A stretch of DNA of 64,000 nt from Mycetohabitans endofungorum (GCF_002927045.1 NZ_PRDW01000009.1:1-64000); one strand, 5' to 3'. Positions 1-9,689 are shown, numbered from the stretch's first letter. The notes: generated from the letters alone by a model not told the origin. A program made the numbers and translations.

Positions 1-149
1 ACCCGGGCTGTTACCCCCGGGCGCAGCTCGCCCGCACCATCAAGTACCCACACTTATCGGCTGTTACTTGTTAAAGAGCATCGCGCCGACTTCGCCTTAA
101 CCTGTCCGGCCTCAGCACCTGCGTCGCGTCGCTGCATCAGCAGCAGAGA
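1..149 (-). promoter_or_regulatory. rRNA operon leader with boxA antiterminator
   Basis: Read on the minus strand, this stretch is the transcribed leader of an rRNA operon whose 16S gene lies beyond the left edge. The reverse complement of 69-80 is TGCTCTTTAACA, which matches the boxA antitermination element of proteobacterial rrn leaders exactly. It is followed by the leader text CCGATAAGTGTGGG, which I recognise from upstream of Burkholderia 16S genes. No rRNA sequence itself is in the window. Confidence 0.8.
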
Positions 150-212
150 AACGAGATTATGAAGATTCCTCGTCGCAGCGTCAAGAAGTTTTTGAAAACT
201 TTTTTCACCACG
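150..212 (-). promoter_or_regulatory. rRNA operon promoter with UP-like A/T tract
   Basis: On the minus strand a -35 hexamer TTGACG (179-184) and a -10 hexamer CATAAT (156-161) are separated by exactly 17 bases. An A/T-rich run upstream (about 186-208 on the plus strand) is placed like an UP element. The boxA leader follows downstream. Together these support a strong rrn promoter firing leftwards. Confidence 0.75.
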
Positions 213-317
213 GTGATTCGAGAAGATCCTACTCACCCATCCCACTTTCGCGCAACGGCATCCGCAGCGCGAAAAGTAAGATTTTAGCGACTCGCCACCC
301 CCAACGCAAGTCCGTTT

Positions 318-1094
318 TCAACGATGCTTGAAGACGGGCTTGCGCTTCTCGACAAACGCCGCCATCCCTTCCTTCTGGTCCTCGGTGGCAAACAGCGAGT
401 GGAACAGCCGACGCTCGAAATGCACACCCTCGGTAAGCAAGGTCTCGTACGACTGATTGATCGATTCCTTAATCATCATCACCGAAGGCAGCGAATATTC
501 AGCAATCGTAGCCGCCGTGCTGAGCGCCTCGTCTAACAGCTGGCCTACCGCGACTACACGAGATACCAGGCCCGCGCGCTCCGCTTCGTGGGCATCCATG
601 AACCGCCCGGTCAAGCACAGGTCCATCGCTTTGGCCTTGGAGATCGCGCGCGGCAAGCGCTGCGTGCCACCGGCGCCCGGCATGACCCCGAGCTTGACCT
701 CCGGCAGACCGAACCGCGCGGTGTCGGCCGCGATGATGATGTCGCACATCATCGCCAGTTCGCATCCGCCGCCCAGCGCCAAGCCCGCCACTGCGGCGAT
801 CACCGGTTTGCGCACCGCACGCACCGCCTCCCAGTTGCGCGTAATGTAGTTCCCTTTGTAGACATCCATATAGGTGTACTTCGCCATCATTCCGATGTCC
901 GCGCCGGCGGCAAATGCCTTTTCACTGCCCGTCACCACGATCGCGCCGATCTGCTCGTCGTCGTCGAACGCCTTGAGCGCCGCGCCCAACTCGTCCATCA
1001 GCGCGTCGTTCAGTGCATTAAGCACCTTCGGGCGGTGCAGCGTGATCAGCCCGACCCGTCCGCTTGTGTCGACCTGAATATTTTCGAATATCAT
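318..1094 (-). CDS. paaF: Enoyl-CoA hydratase, phenylacetate pathway
   Basis: This is a 258-residue crotonase-fold protein. Glu112 (in [11 protein letters not shown]) and Glu132 (in LPEVKLG) sit where the two catalytic glutamates of classical enoyl-CoA hydratases lie, so it should hydrate 2,3-double bonds of CoA esters. The frame stays open to 1277, but the ATG at 1094 has a GGAGAA ribosome site and begins the conserved fold, so I start there. It is divergent from paaN-J-G-I-K. In Burkholderia cenocepacia a paaF sits in this position, which supports a role in the beta-oxidation-like lower steps of phenylacetyl-CoA breakdown. A general fatty-acid hydratase is the alternative. Confidence 0.85.
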   Translation of the reverse strand: MIFENIQVDTSGRVGLITLHRPKVLNALNDALMDELGAALKAFDDDEQIGAIVVTGSEKAFAAGADIGMMAKYTYMDVYKGNYITRNWEAVRAVRKPVIAAVAGLALGGGCELAMMCDIIIAADTARFGLPEVKLGVMPGAGGTQRLPRAISKAKAMDLCLTGRFMDAHEAERAGLVSRVVAVGQLLDEALSTAATIAEYSLPSVMMIKESINQSYETLLTEGVHFERRLFHSLFATEDQKEGMAAFVEKRKPVFKHR

Positions 1095-1164
1095 GAATTC
1101 TCCATTGGCAAGGGGGACCCGCGAAAAAACGCCGCGCAATCCGAAAAGAATGCTACCATTTTCC

Positions 1165-1180
1165 AACCAACCGGTCGGTT
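1165..1180. promoter_or_regulatory. Candidate PaaR-type operator palindrome
   Basis: AACCAACCGGTCGGTT lies in the paaF-paaN intergenic region and is an inverted repeat apart from one mismatched pair. Phenylacetate genes of beta-proteobacteria are controlled by the TetR-family repressor PaaR, and palindromes of the ACCGACCGGTCGGT kind are associated with its promoters. The position between two divergent catabolic genes fits an operator serving both. No paaR gene is in the window. Confidence 0.5.
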
Positions 1181-1219
1181 TATTTATCCGTCTCCGCCTC
1201 ACTTTCCCGACTACTCGCC

Positions 1220-2899
1220 ATGACACATCCGCTGTTTGTAAAGCATGAATCGACGTTGACACAGGCACTTCAGGCACAGGAAACGCGTGGCTACTGGAGT
1301 CCGTTCCCCGAGATGCCCAGCCCCAAGGTGTACGGGGAAACGGCGAACGCGGACGGTGAGCAATCGTTCAAAGCGCTTTTGAACCAGACGTTCGATTTGG
1401 ATCAGCCCCGCAATGGACTGGTAGGCCAGGAGCACTCGCCGTTCGGCTTCGCTTTGGGCGTGCGCTATCCGAAGGCCGATCCGGACCTGCTTTTCGCCGC
1501 CGTGGCGCGCGCGCAGCAACCATGGCAGCGTGCGGGCCGCGACACGTGGGTGGGCGTAAGCCTGGAGATTCTGCAGCGGCTGAACCGTGCGAGCTTCGAG
1601 ATCGCCTACAGCGTGATGCATACGACCGGACAGGCATTCATGATGGCGTTCCAGGCCGGCGGGCCGCATGCGCAGGACCGCGCGCTCGAGGCCATCGCAT
1701 GCGCATGGGACCAATTGCGGCGCATCCCGGCCCAAGCTTACTGGGAAAAGCCCCAAGGCAAGAACCCGCCGCTGGCAATGGAAAAGCACTTCACGATCGT
1801 GCCGCGCGGCATCGGCCTGGTGCTTGGCTGTTGTACCTTTCCGACATGGAACAGTTATCCGGGACTATTCGCCGATCTTGCGACCGGCAACGCGGTGGTC
1901 GTCAAACCACACCCTGGCGCGATCCTGCCGCTAGCGATCACCGTACGTATCGCGCGCGACGTGCTGCGCGAGGCCGGCTTCGATCCGAACGTCGTTACGC
2001 TGTTGGCAACGGATCCGGATGACGGCGTGCTCGTGCAGCAGCTCGCCACGCGCCCCGATGTCCGACTGATCGATTTCACGGGCAGCACGCACAACGGCAA
2101 TTGGCTCGAGCGCAACGCAACCCAGGCTCACGTGTATACCGAGAAGGCGGGCGTGAACCAGATTGTCATCGACTCGGTCGAGGACATCAAGGCGGTCGCA
2201 CGCAATATCGCATTCTCGCTGGCGCTGTACTCGGGCCAGATGTGTACCGCGCCACAAAACATCTATGTGCCGCGCGACGGCATCCGCACCGCCGATGGTA
2301 CGCTTAGCTTCGACGAAGTCGGCCAAGCAATCGCCGAGGCCGTCCAGAAATTGACGTCGGACCCAGCCAAGGCGGTCGAATTAATCGGAGCCCTCCAAAA
2401 CGACGCCGTAGTGCAGCGCATCGAACGGGCGCGCTCGCTCGGTACCGTGCTATTGGACAGCCAGCCGCTCGTGCATCCCGCGTTCGAGCATGCACGAGTG
2501 CACACGCCGCTGCTGGTCAAGCTGGATGCGGCCACCGACCAGAACCGGTTTACGCAGGAATGGTTTGGCCCAATCGCATTCGTCATCGCGACGGATTCCA
2601 CCGCGCAATCGCTGGCGCTGGCCGGCTCGATTGCCGCACAGCACGGCGCGCTGACGCTATCCGTATACAGTGGTGACGAGGCAGTGCAGCAAGCCGCGCA
2701 CGAAGCGGCGATCGAAGGCGGCGTCGCGCTGTCGCTGAACTTGACCGGCGGCGTGTTCGTGAACCAGTCCGCGGCGTTCTCGGACTTCCACGGCACCGGT
2801 GCGAACCCAGCGGCCAATGCGACGCTGACCGACGCTGCGTTCGTGGCGAACCGCTTCCGCGTCGTGCAAAGCCGCGCGCACGTAGCACCGCGCGGCTGA
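1220..2899 (+). CDS. paaN: Phenylacetate degradation aldehyde dehydrogenase PaaN
   Basis: This 559-residue protein belongs to the aldehyde dehydrogenase superfamily. Cys342 (in SGQMCTAP) and Glu308 (in TEKAGVN) match the catalytic pair. It has the length of the PaaN form, which lacks the hydratase domain of E. coli PaaZ. It should oxidise the semialdehyde formed after hydrolytic opening of the oxepin-CoA ring. In PaaN-type organisms the ring-opening hydratase is a separate protein, and none is recognised here. It heads the apparent operon paaN-paaJ-paaG-paaI-paaK. The ATG lacks a convincing ribosome site but starts the conserved N-terminus directly after the operator region. Confidence 0.85.
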   Translation: MTHPLFVKHESTLTQALQAQETRGYWSPFPEMPSPKVYGETANADGEQSFKALLNQTFDLDQPRNGLVGQEHSPFGFALGVRYPKADPDLLFAAVARAQQPWQRAGRDTWVGVSLEILQRLNRASFEIAYSVMHTTGQAFMMAFQAGGPHAQDRALEAIACAWDQLRRIPAQAYWEKPQGKNPPLAMEKHFTIVPRGIGLVLGCCTFPTWNSYPGLFADLATGNAVVVKPHPGAILPLAITVRIARDVLREAGFDPNVVTLLATDPDDGVLVQQLATRPDVRLIDFTGSTHNGNWLERNATQAHVYTEKAGVNQIVIDSVEDIKAVARNIAFSLALYSGQMCTAPQNIYVPRDGIRTADGTLSFDEVGQAIAEAVQKLTSDPAKAVELIGALQNDAVVQRIERARSLGTVLLDSQPLVHPAFEHARVHTPLLVKLDAATDQNRFTQEWFGPIAFVIATDSTAQSLALAGSIAAQHGALTLSVYSGDEAVQQAAHEAAIEGGVALSLNLTGGVFVNQSAAFSDFHGTGANPAANATLTDAAFVANRFRVVQSRAHVAPRG

Positions 2900-2969
2900 G
2901 CGGCGCCACCCGGCATTGCTCCACACCGACGAGAACGACGCTACTCGACAAGCGCAGGCGACTGGCACC

Positions 2970-4172
2970 ATGATCGAAGCTTTTATCTGTGATGCAATCC
3001 GCACGCCGTTTGGCCGCTATGGCGGCACGCTAAAAGACGTTCGCGCAGACGACCTTGGCGCGATCCCGATCAAGGCGCTGCTCGAGCGTTATCCGTCAAT
3101 GGACTGGGCGGCGGTGGACGACGTGATCTACGGCTGCGCGAATCAGGCCGGCGAAGACAACCGCAACGTCGCCCGGATGGCGGCGCTGCTCGCCGGCCTG
3201 CCCGTTGACGTGCCGGGCGCCACGGTAAACCGGCTATGCGGCTCGGGCATGGATGCGATCGGCACCGCGGCGCGGGCGATCCGCGCAGGTGACGCGTCGC
3301 TGATGCTAGCCGGCGGTGTCGAGAGCATGACGCGCGCGCCGTTCGTGATGGGCAAGGCCAGCGCCGCGTTCTCGCGCCAGGCCGAAGTCTTCGATACGAC
3401 GATTGGCTGGCGTTTCGTGAACCGGCTGATGAAACAGCAGTACGGCATCGATTCGATGCCGCAGACCGCCGAAAACGTCGCGGTCGCCTATAACGTGAGC
3501 CGTACCGACCAGGATGCATTTGCGTTACGCAGCCAGCAAAAGGCCGCACGCGCGCAGCGTGACGGCGTGCTGGCTGCCGAGATCGTGCCGGTCACCGTGC
3601 CGTCCCGCAACGGCGATGCGATCGTGGTGCAGCACGACGAGCATCCGCGCGAAACGTCGATGGAAGCACTGGCCAAGCTCGGCGGTGTGGTATGCCCAGA
3701 TGGCACCGTCACCGCCGGCAATGCGTCCGGCATCAACGATGGCGCATGTGCGCTGCTGATCGCCAGCGAAGCAGCCGCACGCGCGCACGGGCTCACGCCG
3801 AAGGCGCGCGTGCTCGGCATGGCAACAGCGGGAGTCGAGCCACGCGTGATGGGCATCGGACCGGCGCCCGCGACGCGCAAGCTGCTGCGGCAATTGAACA
3901 TGACGCTCGAGCAGTTCGACGTCATCGAGTTAAACGAAGCATTCGCTGCACAAGGCCTGGCCGTGCTACGGCTGCTGGGCATCGACGACGACGACCCGCG
4001 CGTGAACCCGAACGGCGGAGCGATCGCGCTCGGCCACCCGCTCGGCGCATCCGGCGCGCGGCTGGTAACGGCCGCAATGTACCAGTTGCACCGCAACGGC
4101 GGCCGCTATGCATTGTGCACGATGTGCATTGGAGTCGGACAGGGCATCGCATTGGCCATCGAGCGCGTCTGA
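2970..4172 (+). CDS. paaJ: 3-oxoadipyl-CoA thiolase
   Basis: This is a 400-residue thiolase. Cys90 (in NRLCGSGMD) is the acyl-carrying cysteine, His356 lies in GHPLGASGARL, and Cys386 in CTMCIGVGQG completes the triad. It should cleave 3-oxoadipyl-CoA to succinyl-CoA and acetyl-CoA, the last step of the phenylacetate and beta-ketoadipate routes. The frame extends upstream to 2916, but the ATG at 2970 gives the family length and the conserved IEAFICDAIRTPFGR start. It lies 70 bases after paaN and just ahead of paaG. The close paralogue pcaF has the same activity, so the name rests on context. Confidence 0.88.
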   Translation: MIEAFICDAIRTPFGRYGGTLKDVRADDLGAIPIKALLERYPSMDWAAVDDVIYGCANQAGEDNRNVARMAALLAGLPVDVPGATVNRLCGSGMDAIGTAARAIRAGDASLMLAGGVESMTRAPFVMGKASAAFSRQAEVFDTTIGWRFVNRLMKQQYGIDSMPQTAENVAVAYNVSRTDQDAFALRSQQKAARAQRDGVLAAEIVPVTVPSRNGDAIVVQHDEHPRETSMEALAKLGGVVCPDGTVTAGNASGINDGACALLIASEAAARAHGLTPKARVLGMATAGVEPRVMGIGPAPATRKLLRQLNMTLEQFDVIELNEAFAAQGLAVLRLLGIDDDDPRVNPNGGAIALGHPLGASGARLVTAAMYQLHRNGGRYALCTMCIGVGQGIALAIERV

Positions 4173-4217
4173 AGTCGGCCTCGCGCATTCATTTCGCCTA
4201 GGCAGGAGGGAACTCCC

Positions 4218-5009
4218 ATGACTTACACGTCAATTCTGCTCGACATCGACGCAGCCGCTCACGTCGCAACCATTACGCTGAACCGCCCGGACAAGCTCAA
4301 CAGCTTCACCCGCGCGATGCACGCCGAGCTACGCGCGGCGCTGGATGAGGTGCAGCGCTCGGGTGCCCGGGCGCTGGTACTGACAGGCGCAGGAAAGGCA
4401 TTTTGCGCGGGCCAGGACCTCGCGGACCTCGACTTCACGCCCGGCCATGAAACCGACCTGGGCGAGCTAATCGATCAAAACTTCAATGCACTCGTGCGAC
4501 GGCTGCAGCAGCTGCCGCTGCCGGTGACCGCAGCAGTCAACGGCACGGCAGCAGGCGCCGGCGCGAACCTGGCGTTGGCATGCGACATCACACTTGCCGC
4601 GCGTTCGAGCCGTTTCATCCAGGCTTTCGTGAAAATCGGGCTGGTACCGGACACTGGCGGCACGTGGACGCTGCCACGACGAGTCGGTATCGCTCGCGCG
4701 CTGGGACTGTCGCTCACTGGCGAGAAGCTCAGCGCGGAGAAGGCCGAAGCGTGGGGCCTGATCTGGCGCGTCGTTGACGATGCGGCCCTTCTGCCACAAG
4801 CGCGGAAGCTCGCCGCGGAACTCGCGCAGCAGCCCACCGCCGCGATCGTCGCGACCCGGCAGGCCATCCGCAGCGGCGCAACGCTGGATTTGGATGTACA
4901 GCTGGATCTTGAACGCGACCTGCAGCACAAGCTTGGCGCGTCACACGACTATGCGGAAGGCGTGCGCGCGTTCATCGAGAAACGTCAACCCCGTTTTGAA
5001 GGACACTGA
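4218..5009 (+). CDS. paaG: 1,2-epoxyphenylacetyl-CoA isomerase
   Basis: This 263-residue crotonase-fold protein sits in the paa operon. At the second acid position it has Asp145 (LVPDTGG) rather than glutamate, and the first acid is replaced within GTAAGAGANL. This pattern is typical of PaaG isomerases rather than hydratases. PaaG converts ring-epoxyphenylacetyl-CoA to oxepin-CoA and also isomerises dehydroadipyl-CoA. A good ribosome site (GGAGGG) precedes the ATG. It sits between paaJ and paaI with short spacing. Confidence 0.88.
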   Translation: MTYTSILLDIDAAAHVATITLNRPDKLNSFTRAMHAELRAALDEVQRSGARALVLTGAGKAFCAGQDLADLDFTPGHETDLGELIDQNFNALVRRLQQLPLPVTAAVNGTAAGAGANLALACDITLAARSSRFIQAFVKIGLVPDTGGTWTLPRRVGIARALGLSLTGEKLSAEKAEAWGLIWRVVDDAALLPQARKLAAELAQQPTAAIVATRQAIRSGATLDLDVQLDLERDLQHKLGASHDYAEGVRAFIEKRQPRFEGH

Positions 5010-5010
5010 G

Positions 5011-5481
5011 ATGGACCACTCTTCCCCCACCGACGCCGAATCCGGCGTGGTGCAAGCCGAACTGCTCGCGCGCGACTGTGCTGCGGCGATGTATGAGAAC
5101 GATGCGTGCACCCGCTGGCTCGGCATTCAGGTAGTCGAAGTTCGGCCCGGCTATGCGCGCGCGACGATGCAGGTGCGCGCTGAATTTCTGAATGGCCACG
5201 ATATCTGCCACGGTGGGTTGATCTTCACGCTTGCCGATTCGGCATTCGCATTTGCGTGCAACACTTATAACGTGAATACGGTGGCAGCCGGATGCACGAT
5301 CGAATACCTGCGGCCGGTGCACCGCGGCGACGCGCTAACCGCGGAAGCCGTGGAGCAGGTGCGATCTGGGCGCACCGGCCTCTACGATATCCGTGTGACC
5401 AATCGCGCCGGCGAGCCGGTCGCGATGTTTCGCGGCAAGTCGGCACACATCAAAGGGAACGTCATTCGATCGAACGATTGA
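5011..5481 (+). CDS. paaI: Phenylacetyl-CoA pathway thioesterase
   Basis: This 156-residue single-domain hotdog-fold thioesterase contains GHDICHGGLIFTLADSAFAFACN, broken here only by its place in the central helix, with the conserved HGG and Asp76. PaaI hydrolyses ring-hydroxylated or dead-end phenylacetyl-CoA intermediates and rescues CoA. The ATG lies one base after the paaG stop codon, with a GAAGGA-like ribosome site inside the end of paaG, so it is translationally coupled. The open frame continues upstream inside paaG, but that part is a shadow. Confidence 0.87.
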   Translation: MDHSSPTDAESGVVQAELLARDCAAAMYENDACTRWLGIQVVEVRPGYARATMQVRAEFLNGHDICHGGLIFTLADSAFAFACNTYNVNTVAAGCTIEYLRPVHRGDALTAEAVEQVRSGRTGLYDIRVTNRAGEPVAMFRGKSAHIKGNVIRSND

Positions 5482-5528
5482 CGCCCGCTACAAGCTACAG
5501 GACAGACACAACAATAAGGAGAATTTCG

Positions 5529-6830
5529 ATGAACACTGCGCTGCCGCTGGAGCCGATTGAAAAGGCTAGCCGCGACGAATTACAAGCCTTGCAGCTTGAA
5601 CGGCTGAAGAAAACCTTGGCGCACGCGTATGCGCATTCACCGGTCTACCGGCGCAAGTTCGATGAGGCGGCCGTGCATCCCGACGACTTGAAGACGCTGG
5701 CGGACCTGTCTCGCTTTCCGTTCACGACGAAGCAGGACTTTCGCGATAACTATCCGTTCGGCATGTTCGCCGTGCCGATGGACCAGGTCTCGCGCATCCA
5801 TGGTTCGTCCGGTACCACCGGCAAGCCAACCGTGGTCGGCTACACGGCCAACGACATCGACATGTGGGCCAACCTCATGGCGCGCTCCATCCGCGCGGCA
5901 GGGGCGCGGCGCGGCGACAAGGTCCATGTCAGCTACGGCTATGGGCTCTTTACCGGTGGTCTGGGCGCGCACTACGGGGCGGAGCGTGCGGGCCTGACCG
6001 TGATCCCGTTCGGTGGCGGGCAGACCGAGAAGCAAGTCCAGCTGATCCAGGACTTTCGCCCCGATATCATCATGGTCACGCCGAGCTACATGCTATCGAT
6101 CGCCGATGAATTCGAGCGACGCGACCTGAATCCGGCCGAATCGTCGTTGCGCATCGGCATCTTCGGCGCAGAGCCGTGGACCAACGACATGCGCGCGGCG
6201 ATCGAGAAACGCATGGGCATCGACGCGGTGGACATCTATGGGCTGTCAGAGATTATCGGCCCCGGCGTCGCCTCCGAATACGCGGAAACCAAGGACGGCC
6301 CGACGATCTGGGAAGACCACTTCTATCCGGAAATCATCGACCCGGACACTGGCGAGGTGCTGCCCGAAGGCGTATTCGGCGAGCTGGTGTTCACCTCGCT
6401 GACCAAAGAGGCTTTGCCAATCATCCGCTATCGCACCCGTGATCTAAGCCGGCTGCTGCCCGGCACCGCGCGCGCGATGCGGCGCATGGAGAAGATCACC
6501 GGCCGCTGCGATGACATGATGATCATCCGGGGCGTGAATGTGTTCCCGTCGCAAATCGAGGAGCTGTTGCTCAAGTACGCCACCGTGCTTGCCCCTCATT
6601 ACCAGATCGTGCTGACCAAGGAAGGCCCGCTCGACGTGATGACGATCCATGTCGAGCCCCGTCCGGAATCGGCGCTGGACGAACGCGCGGTCGCAGTGGC
6701 ACGGGCGAGCCTGGCGCACGATGTCAAGGCGCTGGTCGGCGTCACGGCGCAAATCGCCACCTTGCCAGTGAACAGCATCGAGCGCTCAGTGGGCAAGGCG
6801 CGCCGCGTCGTGGACAAACGTCGTGCGTAA
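5529..6830 (+). CDS. paaK: Phenylacetate-CoA ligase
   Basis: This 433-residue adenylate-forming enzyme is of PaaK length. The AMP-binding P-loop SSGTTGKPTVVGY is at residues 93-105, followed by the ligase core (YGLSEIIGPGVA) and a C-terminal domain with GRCDDMMIIRGVNVFPSQIE. It activates phenylacetate with ATP and CoA as the first step of the pathway. The ATG at 5529 has an AAGGAG ribosome site; the longer open frame from 5292 overlaps paaI and is rejected. It is the last gene of the operon. The ring epoxidase paaABCDE is not in this window, consistent with Burkholderia, where paa genes are split between loci. Confidence 0.9.
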   Translation: MNTALPLEPIEKASRDELQALQLERLKKTLAHAYAHSPVYRRKFDEAAVHPDDLKTLADLSRFPFTTKQDFRDNYPFGMFAVPMDQVSRIHGSSGTTGKPTVVGYTANDIDMWANLMARSIRAAGARRGDKVHVSYGYGLFTGGLGAHYGAERAGLTVIPFGGGQTEKQVQLIQDFRPDIIMVTPSYMLSIADEFERRDLNPAESSLRIGIFGAEPWTNDMRAAIEKRMGIDAVDIYGLSEIIGPGVASEYAETKDGPTIWEDHFYPEIIDPDTGEVLPEGVFGELVFTSLTKEALPIIRYRTRDLSRLLPGTARAMRRMEKITGRCDDMMIIRGVNVFPSQIEELLLKYATVLAPHYQIVLTKEGPLDVMTIHVEPRPESALDERAVAVARASLAHDVKALVGVTAQIATLPVNSIERSVGKARRVVDKRRA

Positions 6831-6904
6831 GCCTAAGGCCTGAGCCGATGGCGGCCACGCGCAACACCGCCGCTCAACAGTTGAGCAGCAGCCACATCCG
6901 CCGC

Positions 6905-8143
6905 TCAACTGTTGGGCAGCAGCAGCCACATCCGGCCGCCCTGCTTCATCCGGCCGGCCAGGTCGCCCGCGTCATCACCCAGTCCCCAGAAGTAGTCGGC
7001 CCGCACGCCGCCTTTGATCGCGCTGCCCACATCCTGCGCGAACACCAGCCGGTTCATCGGCTGATTCGACAATGGTCGGGTGGTCTGCAGGAATACCGGC
7101 GTGCCGAGCGGGATCGACGTCGGGTCGACTGCGATCGAGCGCTCGGGCGTGAGCGGCACACCCAACGCACCGACCGGCCCGTTGGCTCCGCCGCTGGGCA
7201 CGCCTTCGCTGGATGGCACCTCCTTGAAGAACACGAAGCGCGGATTCACGTCTAGCAGGGCATCGACGCGCAACCGGTTCGCCCGGGCCCATGCCTTAAT
7301 TCCCTGCATCGTCGCCTGCGCCGGTAAAAGCTCGCCACGATCGATCAGCCAACGGCCGATCGAACGATACGGCTGGTTGTTGGTGCCACTGTAACCGACA
7401 CGCATCACCGTACCGTCGTCGAGCAATACCCGGCCGGAGCCTTGCACCTGCAGAAAAAACGCCTCGATCGGATCATCCACGTAGACAAGCTCGTTGCCGG
7501 CCAGCATGTCGGAGCGTATCAGCTGTGCACGCGGCGGCAACACCGCGCCCGGGCGGGCTGCCCTCGGCCAGCAATACAATGGGTACAGGTACGGCGCACG
7601 CCGGTACCGGGACCCATGCAACAACGGCTCGTAGTAGCCAGTGACGAGACCGTCGAGTGTGCCGTCGCTATTGGCCAGCACAAACGGCGTGAAATACGTC
7701 TCGAAAAACGTACGCGCGGCGGCCACGTCAAGATCATCCAGTTGCTGCGCGGCAACACACGCGCGCCGCCAATTCGCCAGACTGTTCATGCGCGCACAGT
7801 TCTGCCGCAGCGCGGCGGTAGTTCCGATCAGGCTGTCCTCCTGCCAGCCGGGCACCTGCTGCCAGCTGACCGGCGTGAGCCGCGCACCGACCAGCGCCTG
7901 CTGGCTCGGCGCGGCAACAACCGGCGGCACGCGCGTCACCGGCCGCACGGCCCCGCCACCACCGCATGAGGCCAGCACCACCGCCGCGACGATCGTCGCG
8001 ATCAGCGCCGCGGCGCGGCCCCAGCGCCGCACACCGGCTGCATGCCGGCCCGTTGCGGCCACCCGCCTCGGCCCGCTGCTATGCGCGCCACCGTTACCAT
8101 GCGCGCAACCGTTAAAATGCTCGCTCGTTTCCCAAACCGTCAT
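6905..8143 (-). CDS. mltA: Membrane-bound lytic murein transglycosylase A
   Basis: This is a 412-residue lipoprotein. An N-terminal basic stretch is followed by a hydrophobic segment ending in a lipobox (VVLASC), so it should be anchored in the outer membrane. The body carries the MltA core (GYYEPLLHGS, then YPLYCWPR) and the C-terminal 3D region with VDPTSIPLGTPVFLQT and GVRADYFWGLGDDAGDLAG, which contains the catalytic aspartates. It cleaves peptidoglycan glycan strands to anhydromuropeptides. The frame is open upstream to a TTG at 8374, but the ATG at 8143 gives a proper signal peptide. Confidence 0.9.
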   Translation of the reverse strand: MTVWETSEHFNGCAHGNGGAHSSGPRRVAATGRHAAGVRRWGRAAALIATIVAAVVLASCGGGGAVRPVTRVPPVVAAPSQQALVGARLTPVSWQQVPGWQEDSLIGTTAALRQNCARMNSLANWRRACVAAQQLDDLDVAAARTFFETYFTPFVLANSDGTLDGLVTGYYEPLLHGSRYRRAPYLYPLYCWPRAARPGAVLPPRAQLIRSDMLAGNELVYVDDPIEAFFLQVQGSGRVLLDDGTVMRVGYSGTNNQPYRSIGRWLIDRGELLPAQATMQGIKAWARANRLRVDALLDVNPRFVFFKEVPSSEGVPSGGANGPVGALGVPLTPERSIAVDPTSIPLGTPVFLQTTRPLSNQPMNRLVFAQDVGSAIKGGVRADYFWGLGDDAGDLAGRMKQGGRMWLLLPNS

Positions 8144-8261
8144 GTCTGCGTTCTTCACCGCTTGCCCGTGGCTACTGCCCACGATTGAAATACTGCTGCC
8201 GATTGGATTGCTCGCGTACATCGTATGGTACGTGCGCCGCCCGCCGCGCAAGCGCGATTGA
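8142..8261 (+). CDS. Possible 39-residue membrane peptide
   Basis: A short frame starts at an ATG that overlaps the divergent mltA start codon. It encodes one hydrophobic segment (about residues 9-31) followed by a basic tail (VRRPPRKRD), which suits a small inner-membrane protein with its C-terminus in the cytoplasm. There is no clear ribosome site and I recognise no family. It fills most of the space between mltA and apaG. It may be chance. Confidence 0.22.
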   Translation: MSAFFTACPWLLPTIEILLPIGLLAYIVWYVRRPPRKRD

Positions 8262-8342
8262 CGCCCTGCGGCGCTGCGCCGGCCGGCTGCCATGGCGCTC
8301 CACGCCGGAGCGGTCGCGGCGCCGCGCCGCCATCGTGCGCGC

Positions 8343-8717
8343 TCAATGCAGCATGCGCGGCATGCACAGCACAAATTCCGCTACCGGCGCCTCGAAGCGC
8401 GTACCGTCCTCGGCCACGCAAAAGTACTCGCCGCGCATCGTGCCGACCGGCGTCGCAATGACCGCCCAGCTCGTATATTCGAATTGCTCGCCCGGCCGCA
8501 GCAATGGCTGATGCCCGACGACCCCGAGCCCTTTGACCTCTTGCACCCTCGCCTCGCTGTCGGTGATGATCCAATGGCGCGCAATCAGCTGCGAGGCGAC
8601 CTGTCCGGTATTGCGTATCGTCAACGTGTAGGCAAACGCATATTGCTGGCGCTCGGGGTCGGACTGGTCCGGCAGATAGGCCGCCTGTGCCGAGACGCTC
8701 AATTCGTACTGACTCAT
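8343..8717 (-). CDS. apaG: ApaG domain protein
   Basis: This 124-residue protein has the usual ApaG length and begins MSQYELSVSAQAAYLPDQSDP. ApaG proteins have a fibronectin-type-III-like beta-sandwich. The GxG-rich stretch GVVGHQPLLRPGEQFEYTS and the turn PVGTMRGEYFCV are typical. The family is linked to cobalt and magnesium tolerance in enteric bacteria, but its biochemical role is unclear. It lies upstream of mltA on the same strand. In Burkholderia apaG neighbours rpe, as here. Confidence 0.9.
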   Translation of the reverse strand: MSQYELSVSAQAAYLPDQSDPERQQYAFAYTLTIRNTGQVASQLIARHWIITDSEARVQEVKGLGVVGHQPLLRPGEQFEYTSWAVIATPVGTMRGEYFCVAEDGTRFEAPVAEFVLCMPRMLH

Positions 8718-8840
8718 CCTGGATTCCAGTAAAGGTCGCGCAATACGGGCGCGCGCTCACCCGTGGCGCGAGCATGCAGGTCCCTGCGCATCGCATTTTC
8801 GTTGATGCGCCTGCGTGTCGCAACCTGCAATGCGATATGG

Positions 8841-8924
8841 CTGACCCGATGTGACCGACCCGACGTGGCTGGCCTGACGTGGCTAATCCGATGTGGCCGA
8901 CGTGACGTCGCTAGCGTGACGCGA
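8841..8924. repeat. Degenerate 14-bp tandem repeat
   Basis: Six consecutive 14-base units lie in the apaG-rpe intergenic region. Examples are ctgacccgatgtga, ccgacccgacgtgg, ctggcctgacgtgg and ctaatccgatgtgg. Units share a core close to c-GA-cgtgg and diverge by a few bases each. No gene is visible here. The array sits about 90 bases upstream of the rpe start codon. Confidence 0.7.
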
Positions 8925-9017
8925 TCCATTGACACATCGACGCGGGTATCAGGGCGTCGCGCCGGCACGCTAGAATAACGCTTTGTCTGCCGCTCAGCGC
9001 CCCCAACGAGTTCCAAG

Positions 9018-9689
9018 ATGACTTTTCGCATCGCCCCAAGCATTCTTTCCGCCGACTTCGCCCGCCTCGGCGAAGAAGTGCGCAACGTAGTCGCCGCCGG
9101 CGCCGACTGGATCCACTTCGACGTGATGGACAACCATTACGTACCCAACCTGACGATCGGCCCGATGGTCTGTGAAGCGATCCGCCCGCACGTCAACGTG
9201 CCGATCGACGTGCATCTGATGGTCCGTCCGGTGGACCGCCTCGTGCCGGACTTCGCAAGGGCGGGCGCGAACGTGATCAGCTTCCATCCAGAGGCGTCCG
9301 ACCATATCGATCGCACTTTATCACTGATCAGGGACCACGGTTGCAAGGCGGGATTGGCATTCAATCCCGCCACGTCTTTGAACTACCTGGACCACGTGAT
9401 GGACCGCGTCGACCTGGTGCTGATTATGTCGGTGAATCCCGGTTTCGGTGGACAGTCGTTCATTTCCGAGGCACTGAACAAGCTGCGTGAGGCGCGGCGG
9501 CGCATCGACGCGTATGCGGCGCAGACGGGCCGCGAGATCCACCTGCAGGTGGACGGCGGCGTGAAGGCCGACAACATCGCGCAAATCGCGGCCGCCGGCG
9601 CCGATACGTTTGTCGCGGGTTCGGCAATCTTCGGGCAGCCCGACTACCGACAGGTGATCAACCAGATGCGCGCCGCACTCGGGCGGTGA
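9018..9689 (+). CDS. rpe: Ribulose-phosphate 3-epimerase
   Basis: This 223-residue TIM-barrel enzyme begins with the conserved [16 protein letters not shown]. The metal-binding residues lie in [30 protein letters not shown] and [10 protein letters not shown]. It interconverts ribulose 5-phosphate and xylulose 5-phosphate in the pentose phosphate and Calvin routes. The stop codon is followed within 10 bases by gph, and the rpe-gph-trp order is the usual Burkholderia arrangement. Confidence 0.95.
   Translation: MTFRIAPSILSADFARLGEEVRNVVAAGADWIHFDVMDNHYVPNLTIGPMVCEAIRPHVNVPIDVHLMVRPVDRLVPDFARAGANVISFHPEASDHIDRTLSLIRDHGCKAGLAFNPATSLNYLDHVMDRVDLVLIMSVNPGFGGQSFISEALNKLREARRRIDAYAAQTGREIHLQVDGGVKADNIAQIAAAGADTFVAGSAIFGQPDYRQVINQMRAALGR

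Noticed and set aside
588-1223. 211-codon plus-strand frame through paaF
   Set aside because: Antisense to a clear crotonase gene; a by-product of high GC.
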